DNA of 64,000 bases from Streptomyces sparsogenes (GTDB lineage Bacteria; Actinomycetota; Actinomycetes; Streptomycetales; Streptomycetaceae), in assembly GCF_001704635.1 (NCBI RefSeq), contig NZ_MAXF01000016.1, positions 82,568-146,567 of the forward strand. The letters are read 5' to 3'. Of the stretch, positions 21,370 through 34,670 are shown piece after piece; position 1 is the first letter of the stretch; each line of letters starts with the position of its first letter. Below the pieces are notes generated by a model, which was not told the origin of the DNA, did not search any database, and worked only from the letters and a program-made list of their open reading frames with translations. The translations under genes were made by a program, and so were the position numbers.

Positions 21370-23310
21370 GTGGATACGACCCTGCATGACCCCCTGGTCG
21401 GGCAGCTGCTCGACGGCCGCTACCGCGTCGAGGCGCGCATCGCCGTGGGCGGCATGGCGACGGTCTACCGGGCCGTCGACACGCGGCTCGACCGCGTGCT
21501 GGCCCTCAAGGTGATGCATCAGTCGCTCGCCACCGACGACGCCTTCGTCGAGCGCTTCATCCGTGAGGCCAAGTCCGTGGCCAGACTCGCCCACCCCAAT
21601 GTGGTGGGCGTCTTCGACCAGGGGACCGACGGCTCCCACGTCTACCTCGCGATGGAGTACGTCGCCGGGTGCACGCTGCGCGACGTACTGCGCGAGCGGG
21701 GGGCGCTGCAACCGCGGGCCGCGCTGGACATCCTGGAGCCGGTGCTGGCCGCGCTCGGGGCGGCGCACCTCGCGGGGTTCGTCCACCGGGACATGAAGCC
21801 GGAGAACGTGCTGATCGGCGACGACGGCCGGGTGAAGGTCGCCGACTTCGGCCTGGTGCGGGCCGTGGACACCAACACCAGCGTCTCCACCGGCAGCGTG
21901 CTGGGCACCGTCTCCTACCTGGCGCCCGAGCAGATCGAGCACGGCACGGCCGACACCCGCGCCGACGTCTACGCCTGCGGCGTGGTGCTCTACGAGATGC
22001 TGACCGGGTCCAAGCCACACACCGGCACCACCCCGGCACAGGTGCTCTACCAGCGGCTGAACGAGGACGTGCCCCCGCCGTCCGCGCTCGCGCCGCAGGT
22101 CGCCCCGGAGCTGGACGGCCTGGTCGCCGCGGCCACCGCGCGCGAGGTCGGGCGGCGTCCGGCCGACGCGGTGGAGCTGCTCGGGCTCGCGCGGACGGCG
22201 CGCGCCGCGCTGACCGAGGAGCAGCTCGACGCCGTGCCCCCGCAGGCCACGGCGGAGGCGCACGACAGCTCCGAGGACCGTACGAGCGTGATCCCGCGCC
22301 CGGTCGGGGCGGCGGCCGGGCCGGTGCCCGCCGACGAGGAGCGGCTCGAACTCACCAGCCGGCTGGAGCTGCCTGCGGAGCCGCCGGAGGCGGCACGCCC
22401 CGGGCGGCCCGCCGGCCAGGGCCGGCTGCCGCGCCGCGGGATCGTGACGATCGTCGTCGGGGTGCTGCTCGCACTCGGCATCGGGGTGGGCGTCTGGTAC
22501 ATCAATTCCGGCCAGTTCTCCAAGGTGCCCGCCGTGCTGGACCTGCCGGAGGCGAAGGCCAGGAAGAAGCTGGAGGACTCCGGCTTCGATGTGAAGGTCG
22601 TCTCGGAGTTCAGCGATGTGGTGGACAAGGGCAAGGTGATCTCCACCGACCCGGACGTCGGTGAGCGCATCCGCGACACCGGCACGGTGACCCTCCACGT
22701 CTCGCGCGGGCCGCAGCGCGCGGAGGTGCCCAATGTCGTGGGCATGCCGTTCAACAAGGCGAAGCAGCAGATCGCGGACGCGAACCTGTCCGTGTCCAAG
22801 GTGACCAGGGAGTTCAGCAACGAGACACCGCAGGGCTCGGTGCTCAGGACCGACCCGGCGGCCGGCACCGTTCGCCGGCCGGACGCCCCGGTGGGGATCG
22901 TGGTCAGCAGGGGTCCTGAGATCGACATCCCCGACGTGGTCGGCGAGTCCGAGGACGACGCCCGGTCCGAGCTGACCGAGGCGGGATTCAAGGTGAAGAT
23001 CGCGAAGCAGCGGGTCTTCTCCGACGAGGACAAGGGCTCGGTGGCCGCGCAATCCCCGGACGAGAAGGCCGCCAAGGGCGACACCGTGACGCTGACCCTG
23101 TCCAAGGGCCCGGAGATGATCGAGGTGCCGGACGTCGAGGGCGAGTCCGTGGACGACGCCACGCAGGCCCTGGAGGCGGCGGGCTTCGAGGTGAAGCTGG
23201 ACAAGCCGCTGCTGTTCCCCGGGGACAAGGTCACCGATCAGTCGGTGGACGCCGGGGACGAGGCGCCCAAGGGCAGCACGATCACGATCAAGGTCAAGGG
23301 CGTCTTCTAG
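21370..23310 (+). CDS. PASTA-domain Ser/Thr protein kinase (PknB/PknL-like)
   Basis: 646 aa from GTG 21370; the frame upstream has no sensible start. Kinase domain at about residues 10-275: glycine-rich loop GGMATVYRA, ALKVMH lysine, HRDMKPEN catalytic loop, ADFG, and an activation loop containing several Thr/Ser before GTVSYLAPEQ. One transmembrane helix at about 357-378. Four tandem PASTA domains (about 383-446, 449-513, 516-580, 583-646) would bind peptidoglycan fragments outside. A candidate substrate is the Rv2175c-like protein encoded 4.6 kb upstream. A perfect terminator follows. Confidence 0.95.
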   Translation: MDTTLHDPLVGQLLDGRYRVEARIAVGGMATVYRAVDTRLDRVLALKVMHQSLATDDAFVERFIREAKSVARLAHPNVVGVFDQGTDGSHVYLAMEYVAGCTLRDVLRERGALQPRAALDILEPVLAALGAAHLAGFVHRDMKPENVLIGDDGRVKVADFGLVRAVDTNTSVSTGSVLGTVSYLAPEQIEHGTADTRADVYACGVVLYEMLTGSKPHTGTTPAQVLYQRLNEDVPPPSALAPQVAPELDGLVAAATAREVGRRPADAVELLGLARTARAALTEEQLDAVPPQATAEAHDSSEDRTSVIPRPVGAAAGPVPADEERLELTSRLELPAEPPEAARPGRPAGQGRLPRRGIVTIVVGVLLALGIGVGVWYINSGQFSKVPAVLDLPEAKARKKLEDSGFDVKVVSEFSDVVDKGKVISTDPDVGERIRDTGTVTLHVSRGPQRAEVPNVVGMPFNKAKQQIADANLSVSKVTREFSNETPQGSVLRTDPAAGTVRRPDAPVGIVVSRGPEIDIPDVVGESEDDARSELTEAGFKVKIAKQRVFSDEDKGSVAAQSPDEKAAKGDTVTLTLSKGPEMIEVPDVEGESVDDATQALEAAGFEVKLDKPLLFPGDKVTDQSVDAGDEAPKGSTITIKVKGVF

Positions 23311-23336
23311 GGCCTGTCTCACCAAGGCTGTCACCG

Positions 23337-23366
23337 CCGGGCCCGGCGCACAGGCGCCGGGCCCGG
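23337..23366 (+). terminator. Terminator after the PASTA kinase gene
   Basis: Perfect 13-bp arms (23337-23349 / 23354-23366) with an ACAG loop, 26 bases past the stop. Confidence 0.75.
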
Positions 23367-23383
23367 GCTGGCACCCTGGGCTC

Positions 23384-24265
23384 GTGAGTACGCCCAAGAA
23401 CCGCGCCCGCGCCCGCAATCCGGTCGGCGGCCACATCCGCGTGGCCGGCGGCCTGGCCACCATCGGCCTGCCCTACACCCGCGACATCGGCGCCGAGGCC
23501 GTCCAGGTCTTCGTCGCCAACCCGCGCGGCTGGGCGACCCCGCGCGGTGTGGAGGCGCAGGACGAGAAGTTCCGCGCGGCGTGCGCCGACCAGTCGATCC
23601 AGGCGTACGTCCACGCTCCCTACCTGATCAATTTCGGCTCGCACACCCCCGAGACGGCCGAGCGGTCGGTCGACTCGCTGCGCCACTCGCTGCGGCGTGG
23701 CCGCGCCATCGGCGCGCTGGGCGTCGTCGTCCACACCGGCTCGGCCACCGGCGGGCGAGCGCGGTCCACGGCGCTCGCCCAGGTACGGGAGCGGATGCTG
23801 CCGCTGCTCGACGAGCTCACCCACGAGGACGACCCCTGGCTGCTGCTGGAGCCGACGGCGGGCCAGGGCACCTCACTGTGTTCCCGGGTCGAGGACCTCG
23901 GCCCGTACTTCGAGGCCCTGGACCGGCATCCCAAGCTGGGCGTCTGCCTGGACACCTGCCATGTGTTCGCCGCCGGTCACGACCTGGCGGCGCCGGGCGG
24001 GGTGAAGAAGACGCTCGACGAGCTGGTGTCGGTCACGGGCAAGGGCCGGCTGAGGCTGATCCACGCCAATGACTCCAAGGACGTCGCGGGGGCCCACAAG
24101 GACCGGCACGAGAACATCGGCTCGGGCCACATCGGCGCCGAGCCGTTCCGGGAGCTGTTCCGGCATCCGGCGACGAAGGGGGTGCCGCTGGTGATCGAGA
24201 CGCCGGGCGGCAAGGAGGGGCACGCGGCGGACGTGGCCCAGCTCAAGGGGCTGCGCGACGGCTGA
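23384..24265 (+). CDS. nfo: Deoxyribonuclease IV (AP endonuclease, TIM barrel)
   Basis: 293 aa, GTG start. Zn-dependent AP endonuclease of the EndoIV/Nfo family that cleaves at abasic sites in base-excision repair. Metal-ligand segments are recognisable in order: VHTGSA, LLEPTAGQG, LDTCHVFAAGHD, HANDSKD, DRHENIGSG and the closing VIETPGG. It starts only 18 bases after the terminator of the kinase gene and so has its own promoter or one inside the hairpin region. Confidence 0.92.
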   Translation: MSTPKNRARARNPVGGHIRVAGGLATIGLPYTRDIGAEAVQVFVANPRGWATPRGVEAQDEKFRAACADQSIQAYVHAPYLINFGSHTPETAERSVDSLRHSLRRGRAIGALGVVVHTGSATGGRARSTALAQVRERMLPLLDELTHEDDPWLLLEPTAGQGTSLCSRVEDLGPYFEALDRHPKLGVCLDTCHVFAAGHDLAAPGGVKKTLDELVSVTGKGRLRLIHANDSKDVAGAHKDRHENIGSGHIGAEPFRELFRHPATKGVPLVIETPGGKEGHAADVAQLKGLRDG

Positions 24266-24299
24266 GCGGGTGATGAAAAGAGACGGGGACGGGTGGGGA

Positions 24300-24316
24300 A
24301 TACCCCGGGGGGGTAT
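24300..24316. promoter_or_regulatory. CsoR/RcnR-type operator before DUF4396 gene
   Basis: ATACCCC-GGG-GGGGTAT is a perfect 7+3+7 palindrome with the C/G tracts typical of copper-sensing CsoR operators. TATATG just downstream may be the -10, so repressor binding would block it. It is 62 bases before the DUF4396 start. Confidence 0.7.
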
Positions 24317-24378
24317 ATGGTTGGGCGAGAGGACAACAACGACGCCAACAGAAGCGCCACCACCTCCGGAGGCATCCG

Positions 24379-25038
24379 ATGGAGCGGCACGACGTCCAGC
24401 CCGGACATGAGCACCACCAGCCCGGCCGACCCGAGCACACCGGCGCGGCCGAGCAGACCGACCAAGGCGACCACACCGGCCACCCAGCCCACCCAGCCCA
24501 CCCAGGCCAGTCGGGGCATGCAGGCCACGCCGGTCACACCGGCCACCCACGCCACACAGGCGACACCAGCCACACCGGTCACACCGGTCACGGGGGCCAC
24601 GCCTCGGCGAGCTGGGCCATGGCCGCCCAGGCCACGCTGCACTGCCTCACCGGCTGCGCCATCGGCGAGATCCTGGGGATGGCCATCGGCACCGCGCTGG
24701 CCTGGCACAACGTCCCGACGATGATCCTCGCGATCGTGCTCGCCTTTGTCTTCGGCTACTCGCTCACCATGCGCGGCGTCCTGCGCGCCGGGCTCGACAC
24801 GCGCACCGCCCTGCGGGTCGCCCTCGCGGCCGACACCGTCTCGATCGCCGTGATGGAGCTGGCCGACAACGGCACCATCCTGGTCTTCCCGGGGGCGATG
24901 GACGCGACGCTGTCCGACGCGCTGTTCTGGCTCAGCCTCGCGCTGTCCTTCGTGGTCGCCTTCGCCGTGACCACGCCCGTCAACCGGTGGATGATCGGCC
25001 GCGGCAAGGGGCACGCCGTGGTGCACCAGTACCACTGA
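24379..25038 (+). CDS. DUF4396 membrane protein with His-rich N-terminus
   Basis: 219 aa, ATG preceded by GGAGG. Residues 1-80 are extraordinarily rich in His (HxGH and HTGH repeats, roughly 20 His) and presumably bind Cu, Ni or Zn. The C-terminal 135 residues form four membrane helices of the DUF4396 family, with a conserved Cys (CLTGCAIGEILG). A CsoR-like palindrome in the promoter suggests induction by excess copper or another soft metal. A role in metal buffering or export is an inference; no other copper gene is adjacent. Confidence 0.85.
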   Translation: MERHDVQPGHEHHQPGRPEHTGAAEQTDQGDHTGHPAHPAHPGQSGHAGHAGHTGHPRHTGDTSHTGHTGHGGHASASWAMAAQATLHCLTGCAIGEILGMAIGTALAWHNVPTMILAIVLAFVFGYSLTMRGVLRAGLDTRTALRVALAADTVSIAVMELADNGTILVFPGAMDATLSDALFWLSLALSFVVAFAVTTPVNRWMIGRGKGHAVVHQYH

Positions 25039-25056
25039 GGCCCGCGCGCCTCCGGG

Positions 25057-25689
25057 CTACAGCTCCGGGCCGTCCCCCGGCTCCTCCTGGTAGGAGTAGC
25101 GCTGCTCGCGCCACGGGTCGCCGATGTTGTGATAGCCGCGCTCCTCCCAGAAGCCACGGCGGTCGGCGGTCATGTACTCCACGCCCCGGACCCATTTGGG
25201 CCCCTTCCAGGCGTAGAGGTGGGGGACGACCAGCCGGACCGGAAATCCGTGCTCGGCGGTGAGCAGCTCGCCGTCCTTGTGGGTGGCGAAGATGGTCTTC
25301 TCGGCGGCGAAATCCGAGAGCCGCAGATTCGAGCTGAAGCCGTACTCGGCCCACACCATCACATGCGTGACCCCGGGAGCGGGCGGCGCGAGTTCCAGGA
25401 TCCGGCGCGCCGCCACTCCGCCCCATTCCGCGCCCAGCATGCTGAATTTCGTCACGCAGTGCAGATCGGCCACGACGGTGGAGTACGGCAGCGCCGAGAA
25501 CTCCTCATGCGTCCAGCCGTGCTTTTCCCCGTCGGCCGTGGCGCCGAAGACCCGGAACTCCCAGCGGTCGGGCTTGAACTTGGGGACCGGCCCGTAGTGC
25601 GTCACCGGCCAACCGCGCTGCAGCCGCTGCCCCGGAGGCAGCTGTCCGAGTTCCCCCTCGCGGCTTTCCGACTGACCCATGGCCTCCAT
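25057..25689 (-). CDS. Sulfite-oxidase-like molybdopterin oxidoreductase
   Basis: 210 aa single-domain protein of the oxidoreductase molybdopterin-binding family (YedY/sulfite-oxidase core). The Mo-ligand Cys is visible (ADLHCVTKFSMLGAEWGGV), and GPKWVRGVEYM resembles the pterin-binding end. No signal peptide is evident, so it is probably cytoplasmic. A second ATG at 25680 could be the true start. It converges on the DUF4396 gene with an 18-base gap. Substrate not inferable. Confidence 0.88.
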   Translation of the reverse strand: MEAMGQSESREGELGQLPPGQRLQRGWPVTHYGPVPKFKPDRWEFRVFGATADGEKHGWTHEEFSALPYSTVVADLHCVTKFSMLGAEWGGVAARRILELAPPAPGVTHVMVWAEYGFSSNLRLSDFAAEKTIFATHKDGELLTAEHGFPVRLVVPHLYAWKGPKWVRGVEYMTADRRGFWEERGYHNIGDPWREQRYSYQEEPGDGPEL

Positions 25690-25836
25690 GGTGTCAGACC
25701 TTGGGGGGTGGTCGTGACCAGGGCATCAGCTATCCGGGCAACTCGCACTAAGCGTGCACTTACTGGACGCTCCCGACGGGCGATGCGACCATGCGCACAA
25801 ACGGCCGTCCCCGTTCTGATGGGAAGGAGCCCTTCG

Positions 25837-26316
25837 ATGCAGGGCGACCCCGAGGTCCTCGAGTTCCTCAACGAGCAGTTGACCGGCGAGCTGACCGCGA
25901 TCAACCAGTACTTCCTGCATTCGAAGATGCAGGACAACTTCGGCTGGACGAAGCTCGCGGCATACACCCGGGCGGAATCGTTCGACGAGATGAAGCACGC
26001 GGAGACGATCACCGATCGGATCCTTCTCCTGGACGGGCTGCCCAATTACCAGCGGCTGTTCCACGTCCGGGTGGGCCAGACGGTGACCGAGATGTTCCAG
26101 GCGGACCGCCAGGTGGAAATCGAGGCCATCGACCGCCTCAAGCGCGGGATCGAGGTCATGCGGACCAAGGGCGACATCACCTCGGCGAATATCTTCGAGG
26201 ACATCCTCGCCGACGAGGAGCACCACATCGACTATCTGGACACCCAGCTCGCGCTGGTCGAGAAACTCGGCGAGGCGCTGTACCTCGCCCAGCAGATCGA
26301 GCAGCCGAGCAGCTGA
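25837..26316 (+). CDS. bfr: Bacterioferritin
   Basis: 159 aa four-helix ferritin from ATG 25837 (GGGAAGGAG upstream); the long frame opening at 25129 is not coding. Ferroxidase ligands are present: Glu in LTGELTAINQYF, ExxH in FDEMKHAE, and E/ExxH in ILADEEHHIDY; heme-binding Met falls in the conserved RLFHV-proximal helix. Stores iron as ferric mineral. It converges on bfd, whose product releases the stored iron, with only three bases between the stops. Confidence 0.95.
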   Translation: MQGDPEVLEFLNEQLTGELTAINQYFLHSKMQDNFGWTKLAAYTRAESFDEMKHAETITDRILLLDGLPNYQRLFHVRVGQTVTEMFQADRQVEIEAIDRLKRGIEVMRTKGDITSANIFEDILADEEHHIDYLDTQLALVEKLGEALYLAQQIEQPSS

Positions 26317-26319
26317 CCG

Positions 26320-26571
26320 CTACGCGGCCTCCGCCACCCGGGGCCCGGACACGGGCGCGACCACGGGGACACCGGCCGGGCCGAGGGTGTCCTCGGTCTC
26401 GCGCCGGGGGCAGGCGCCGCGCCCCAGCAGCGCCTGGATACGCCGCACACAGGAGCCGCAGTCCGTGCCGGCCTTGCAGGCGCCGGCGATCTGGCGCGGG
26501 GTGCAGGCGCCGGACTCGGCGTGCTCGCGCACCTGCTTCTCGGTGATGCCGAAGCACGAGCAGACGTACAC
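26320..26571 (-). CDS. bfd: Bacterioferritin-associated [2Fe-2S] ferredoxin
   Basis: 83 aa from GTG 26571 (GGAGAG upstream). The four cluster cysteines are seen as CSC near the N-terminus and CGSC about 31 residues later, the BFD fold. Bfd reduces the iron core of bacterioferritin to mobilise Fe. An iron box lies in its promoter (26634-26652), so it should be induced by iron starvation. The C-terminal 30 residues are an extra Pro/Val-rich tail. Confidence 0.9.
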   Translation of the reverse strand: MYVCSCFGITEKQVREHAESGACTPRQIAGACKAGTDCGSCVRRIQALLGRGACPRRETEDTLGPAGVPVVAPVSGPRVAEAA

Positions 26572-26599
26572 GCGGCTCTCCAGGTCGGTCGGCGAAGGG

Positions 26600-26638
26600 T
26601 TGATCAGTGAGCTTGATCAGCAAGGTTGATCAGTGAGG
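26600..26638. repeat. Three 13-bp tandem repeats in the bfd leader
   Basis: TTGATCAGTGAGC, TTGATCAGCAAGG and TTGATCAGTGAGG follow without gaps. Each contains the palindrome TGATCA. They lie between the bfd start codon and its iron box, overlapping the latter by five bases. Confidence 0.85.
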
Positions 26639-26652
26639 TAACCCTTACCTTA
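26634..26652 (-). promoter_or_regulatory. DmdR/IdeR iron box of bfd
   Basis: Read on the minus strand, TAAGGTAAGGGTTACCTCA matches the 19-bp iron box TTAGGTTAGGCTAACCTAA at 14 positions. It is placed 63-81 bases upstream of the bfd start. Confidence 0.75.
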
Positions 26653-26681
26653 CCTTCCTCCGGAGGGGCCGACAACGCCGA

Positions 26682-26710
26682 GGGGCGCGGATCGATGTGA
26701 TCCGCGCCCC
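26682..26710 (-). terminator. Terminator of the DAHP synthase gene
   Basis: Perfect 12-bp arms (26682-26693 / 26699-26710) with a GATGT loop, 24 bases past the aroG stop. Confidence 0.75.
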
Positions 26711-26734
26711 ACGGCACCGTTCGTTCCCCTCAGG

Positions 26735-31565
<4,831 letters not shown>

Positions 31566-31668
31566 ACGGGATAGGGCGGGAAGTGAATGCCCTGCGGGCA
31601 GGGGCAGTTGAGTTCAGACTTCACCCGATCGAGCGGCTGCGGGGCTCCCCGGCGCACCGCCGGGCGTC

Positions 31669-32394
31669 TCAGGTGGCGTCCAGGCCGCGTTCGATCGCGT
31701 AGCGCACCAGCTCGACGCGGTTGTGCAGCTGGAGCTTGCCGAGGGTGTTCTGGACGTGGTTCTGGACCGTGCGGTGCGAGATGACCAGCCGTTCGGCGAT
31801 CTGCTTGTACGACAGCCCCTTGGCCACCAGCCGCAGCACCTCCGTCTCCCGCTCGGTCAGCCGGGGGGCGACGGGGCGGTCGGGCGCGGCGGGGGCGGGG
31901 TCGCTCGCGAGCCGGCGGTACTCGCCGAGCACCAGGCCCGCGAGCCCAGGGGTGAACACCGGCTCCCCGGCCGCCGTCCGGCGCACCGCGTCCAGCAGCT
32001 CCTCGGTACTGGCCGACTTGACCAGATAGCCGGTCGCGCCGGACTTCACCGCCTCCAGCACATCCGCGTGCTCCCCGCTCGCGGAGAGCACCAGCACGCG
32101 CGGGCCGGGCGGGTCGGACTCGCCGCCTACGAGCTGCTTGCAGACCTCGACCCCGGGCAGCCCGGGGAGGTTGAGGTCGAGCACCAGGACATCGGGGCTC
32201 GCGGCCCTGGCGCGGCGCACCGCCTGGGGGCCGTCGCCCGCCGTGGCCACCACCTCGAACCCGGCCTCGGACAGATCGCGGGCGACCGCGTCGCGCCACA
32301 TCGGGTGGTCGTCGACCACCATCACGCTCACGGGCCGGCCGTCCTGGCCGTCGCCCTGCCCGTCGCCCCGCTCGCCGTCCTGCCGCTCGGTCAT
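31669..32394 (-). CDS. macR: Two-component response regulator MacR
   Basis: 241 aa from ATG 32394. N-terminal receiver domain (VMVVDDHPMWRDAV, phospho-Asp in VLVLDLNLPG, Lys in YLVKSAS) and C-terminal LuxR-type HTH (LTERETEVLRLVAKGLSYKQIAERLVIS). It overlaps the histidine kinase by four bases (ATGA). The pfkA side-neighbour and gene order match S. coelicolor SCO2119-SCO2121, where MacRS affects morphogenesis and actinorhodin. MacR binds a TGAGTACnnGTACTCA palindrome; a close match lies at 11576. Confidence 0.92.
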   Translation of the reverse strand: MTERQDGERGDGQGDGQDGRPVSVMVVDDHPMWRDAVARDLSEAGFEVVATAGDGPQAVRRARAASPDVLVLDLNLPGLPGVEVCKQLVGGESDPPGPRVLVLSASGEHADVLEAVKSGATGYLVKSASTEELLDAVRRTAAGEPVFTPGLAGLVLGEYRRLASDPAPAAPDRPVAPRLTERETEVLRLVAKGLSYKQIAERLVISHRTVQNHVQNTLGKLQLHNRVELVRYAIERGLDAT

Positions 32395-33650
32395 CGCCCG
32401 ATCTCCCCCCGTCGCGCGACGCCCGGCCGTCGCGGAACCTTCAACTCCACCTCGGTGCCCTGGCCGGGGGCCGAGATCCATTCCGCGCTGCCGCCCAGGT
32501 CGCGCAGGCGCCCCCGGATCGACAGCGCCACTCCCAGGCGCCCTTCGCGCTCGGCGTCTGCCAGCCGCCCCTCGGGGATGCCTGGCCCGTCGTCGCGCAC
32601 GGTCACCGTCACCGCGTCCGGCTCGTCCTCGACCAGGATCCAGGCGTGCGCGCCCTCCCCGGCGTGCACCCGCACATTGTCCAGGGCGGCGCCGACGGCG
32701 GCCGCCAGCTCGGTCGCCGCGGCGGCCGGAAGCGGTACGGGGGTGCCCGGCCCGGAGAGCGTGACACGGGATCCGGCGTGCGGGGCCAACAGGGCCAGCA
32801 GATCGCGCGGTTCGCCGCCGTCGGCCCCGTCCGGGGCGGGTGCGTCGGCCACCGCCACCAGGGCAGGGCTCACCGCCGGCGGAGCCCCGGCCGGCGCCGG
32901 CAGGCCTCCGGCCGGCGGGGCCGCCGCGTCCTGGGCGCCGGGGCCGGTGGCGGGTCCGGTGGAGATCAGGGTGCGGAGCGCGATCTCCTGCTCCCCCGCC
33001 ATCCGCCCCAGTTCGGCCGCTTCCCCGCCGATCGCGGCGCCCCGCCGCTGCACCATCGCGAGCACCTGGAGCACGCCGTCGTGGATGTCGCGGGCGAGCC
33101 GCTCGCGCTCGCGCGTCGCCGCCTCGATCCGCAGCGCGCGGGCCAGGGTGCGCTCACTGGCGCGGGCCACCTCGACCACATAGCCGATCGCCACGCTCGC
33201 CACCCACACCAGCATCAGCATGTGGACGGTGTCCTGGGCGAATCCGCCGCGCTCGATGATGTTGGCCGCGCACACGACCGTCGAGGCCCGGGCGGCCCAG
33301 CGCCAGCCGCCCTTGACGGCGAAGCCGAGCACCGCCCCGGCGGTCCATATCGACGGCAGGGTCGGTGTGCCCTCGGCGATGCGGTCGTGGGCGTCGACGA
33401 GCGGGGTGAGCAGGATGCCGACCACCGCGACGGTCAGGTCACCGACCAGGAACCGCAGGGTGCAGCGCTCGGCCGAGGAGACCATGCGGACGGTGAGCCC
33501 GGTCCACACGGTCAGCACGAGCATGTAGGCGCCCGCGCCGAGCGGGTGTTCGTAGTCGTCGAAGCCGTGGACGTAGAGGACGAGCGCGTACAGCAGCGTG
33601 AGCACCCGGTAGGCGGTCAGCGCCCGCCACAGGGGCTGCTCCACCGACAT
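32391..33650 (-). CDS. macS: Two-component sensor histidine kinase MacS
   Basis: 419 aa from ATG 33650; a GTG at 33731 would add 27 Arg-rich residues and no start has a clear ribosome site. Five or six membrane helices form the N-terminal half. The NarL-type H-box is RERLARDIHDGVLQVLAMVQR; the HATPase has DNVRVHAGEG (N-box) and DDGPGIPEGRL (G1). A Pro/Ala-rich linker of about 50 residues separates them. Partner of MacR, translated first in the operon. Confidence 0.9.
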   Translation of the reverse strand: MSVEQPLWRALTAYRVLTLLYALVLYVHGFDDYEHPLGAGAYMLVLTVWTGLTVRMVSSAERCTLRFLVGDLTVAVVGILLTPLVDAHDRIAEGTPTLPSIWTAGAVLGFAVKGGWRWAARASTVVCAANIIERGGFAQDTVHMLMLVWVASVAIGYVVEVARASERTLARALRIEAATRERERLARDIHDGVLQVLAMVQRRGAAIGGEAAELGRMAGEQEIALRTLISTGPATGPGAQDAAAPPAGGLPAPAGAPPAVSPALVAVADAPAPDGADGGEPRDLLALLAPHAGSRVTLSGPGTPVPLPAAAATELAAAVGAALDNVRVHAGEGAHAWILVEDEPDAVTVTVRDDGPGIPEGRLADAEREGRLGVALSIRGRLRDLGGSAEWISAPGQGTEVELKVPRRPGVARRGEIGR

Positions 33651-33756
33651 GCGCACCACGCGCTCGCCCCTGCCGCGCGCGCCCCTGAGACGCTCGGCTC
33701 TGAGACGCCCGCCCTTGAGACGCTGCGCCACTTCCCCACCCCCGTGCCGGACGCGG

Positions 33757-34518
33757 TCACGTCCCGGCCTTGTCCCCGCTCTTCCCGTCGCCCTCGTCGT
33801 CGCCGCTCTTGGCTTCGCGCTTGCGGGCCGCCTCCGCCTCCGCGATCTGCCGCTTGGCGACGGTCGCGTAGATGTCGACGTACTCCTGACCGGACAGCTT
33901 CATGATCTCGTACATGACCTCGTCGGTCACCGAGCGCAGGATGAAGCGGTCGTTGTCCATGCCGTGGTAGCGGCTGAAGTCCAGCGGCTTGCCGATCCGG
34001 ATGCCCGGCCGCATCAGCTTCGGGACGACCTTGCCCGGCGGCTGGATCTTCTCGGTGTCGATCATCGCGACCGGGATCACCGGGGCGCCGGTCGCCAGCG
34101 CCACCCGCGCCAGACCGCCCGGCTTGCCGCGGTACAGCCGCCCGTCCGGCGAGCGGGTGCCCTCCGGGTAGATGCCGAACAGCTCGCCGCGCTCCAGCAC
34201 CTCGATGCCGCTCTTGATCGCGGCCTCGCTCGCGCCGCGCCCGCCCGAGCGGTCGACCGGCAGCTGCCCGACGCCCTTGAAGAACGCGGCCGTCAGCTTG
34301 CCCTTCACACCCGGGGTGGTGAAGTACTCCTGCTTGGCGATGAAGGTGACCTTGCGGTCGAGCATCGCGGGGAGGAAGAAGGAGTCGGAGAAGGACAGGT
34401 GGTTGCTCGCGAGGATGGCCGGCCCCTCGGCGGGGACGTTCTCCAGCCCCTCCACCCAGGGCCTGAAGGCCAACTTCAACGCTCCGCCGACCGACAGCTT
34501 CATGGCGCCGTAGAACAA
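33757..34518 (-). CDS. 1-acyl-sn-glycerol-3-phosphate acyltransferase (PlsC-like)
   Basis: 253 aa from TTG 34518, preceded by AGGAGG at ideal spacing; a downstream ATG at 34503 is less well placed. PlsC motifs: NHLSFSDSFFLPA (HX4D catalytic), FIAKQEYFTTPG, LFGIYPEGTRSPDGRLYRGKPG (acyl-acceptor site) and VIPVAMIDT. Membrane-associated enzyme making phosphatidic acid or a related lipid. The C-terminal 35 residues are charged. The M. tuberculosis counterpart in this syntenic block is Rv2182c. Confidence 0.9.
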   Translation of the reverse strand: MFYGAMKLSVGGALKLAFRPWVEGLENVPAEGPAILASNHLSFSDSFFLPAMLDRKVTFIAKQEYFTTPGVKGKLTAAFFKGVGQLPVDRSGGRGASEAAIKSGIEVLERGELFGIYPEGTRSPDGRLYRGKPGGLARVALATGAPVIPVAMIDTEKIQPPGKVVPKLMRPGIRIGKPLDFSRYHGMDNDRFILRSVTDEVMYEIMKLSGQEYVDIYATVAKRQIAEAEAARKREAKSGDDEGDGKSGDKAGT

Positions 34519-34670
34519 CCGAGGACCTCCTGTATCCGACGAGGAGACCTTAACGTGCCTACCCCCTGTGCGGCGCGCCGCGTACGCTGAGGCGCGGGCC
34601 GCCCGGCCCTTTCCACCGACCCGCCGGAAACCGGCCGACAACCGCCACACACACCGAACGGAGATCCGCG

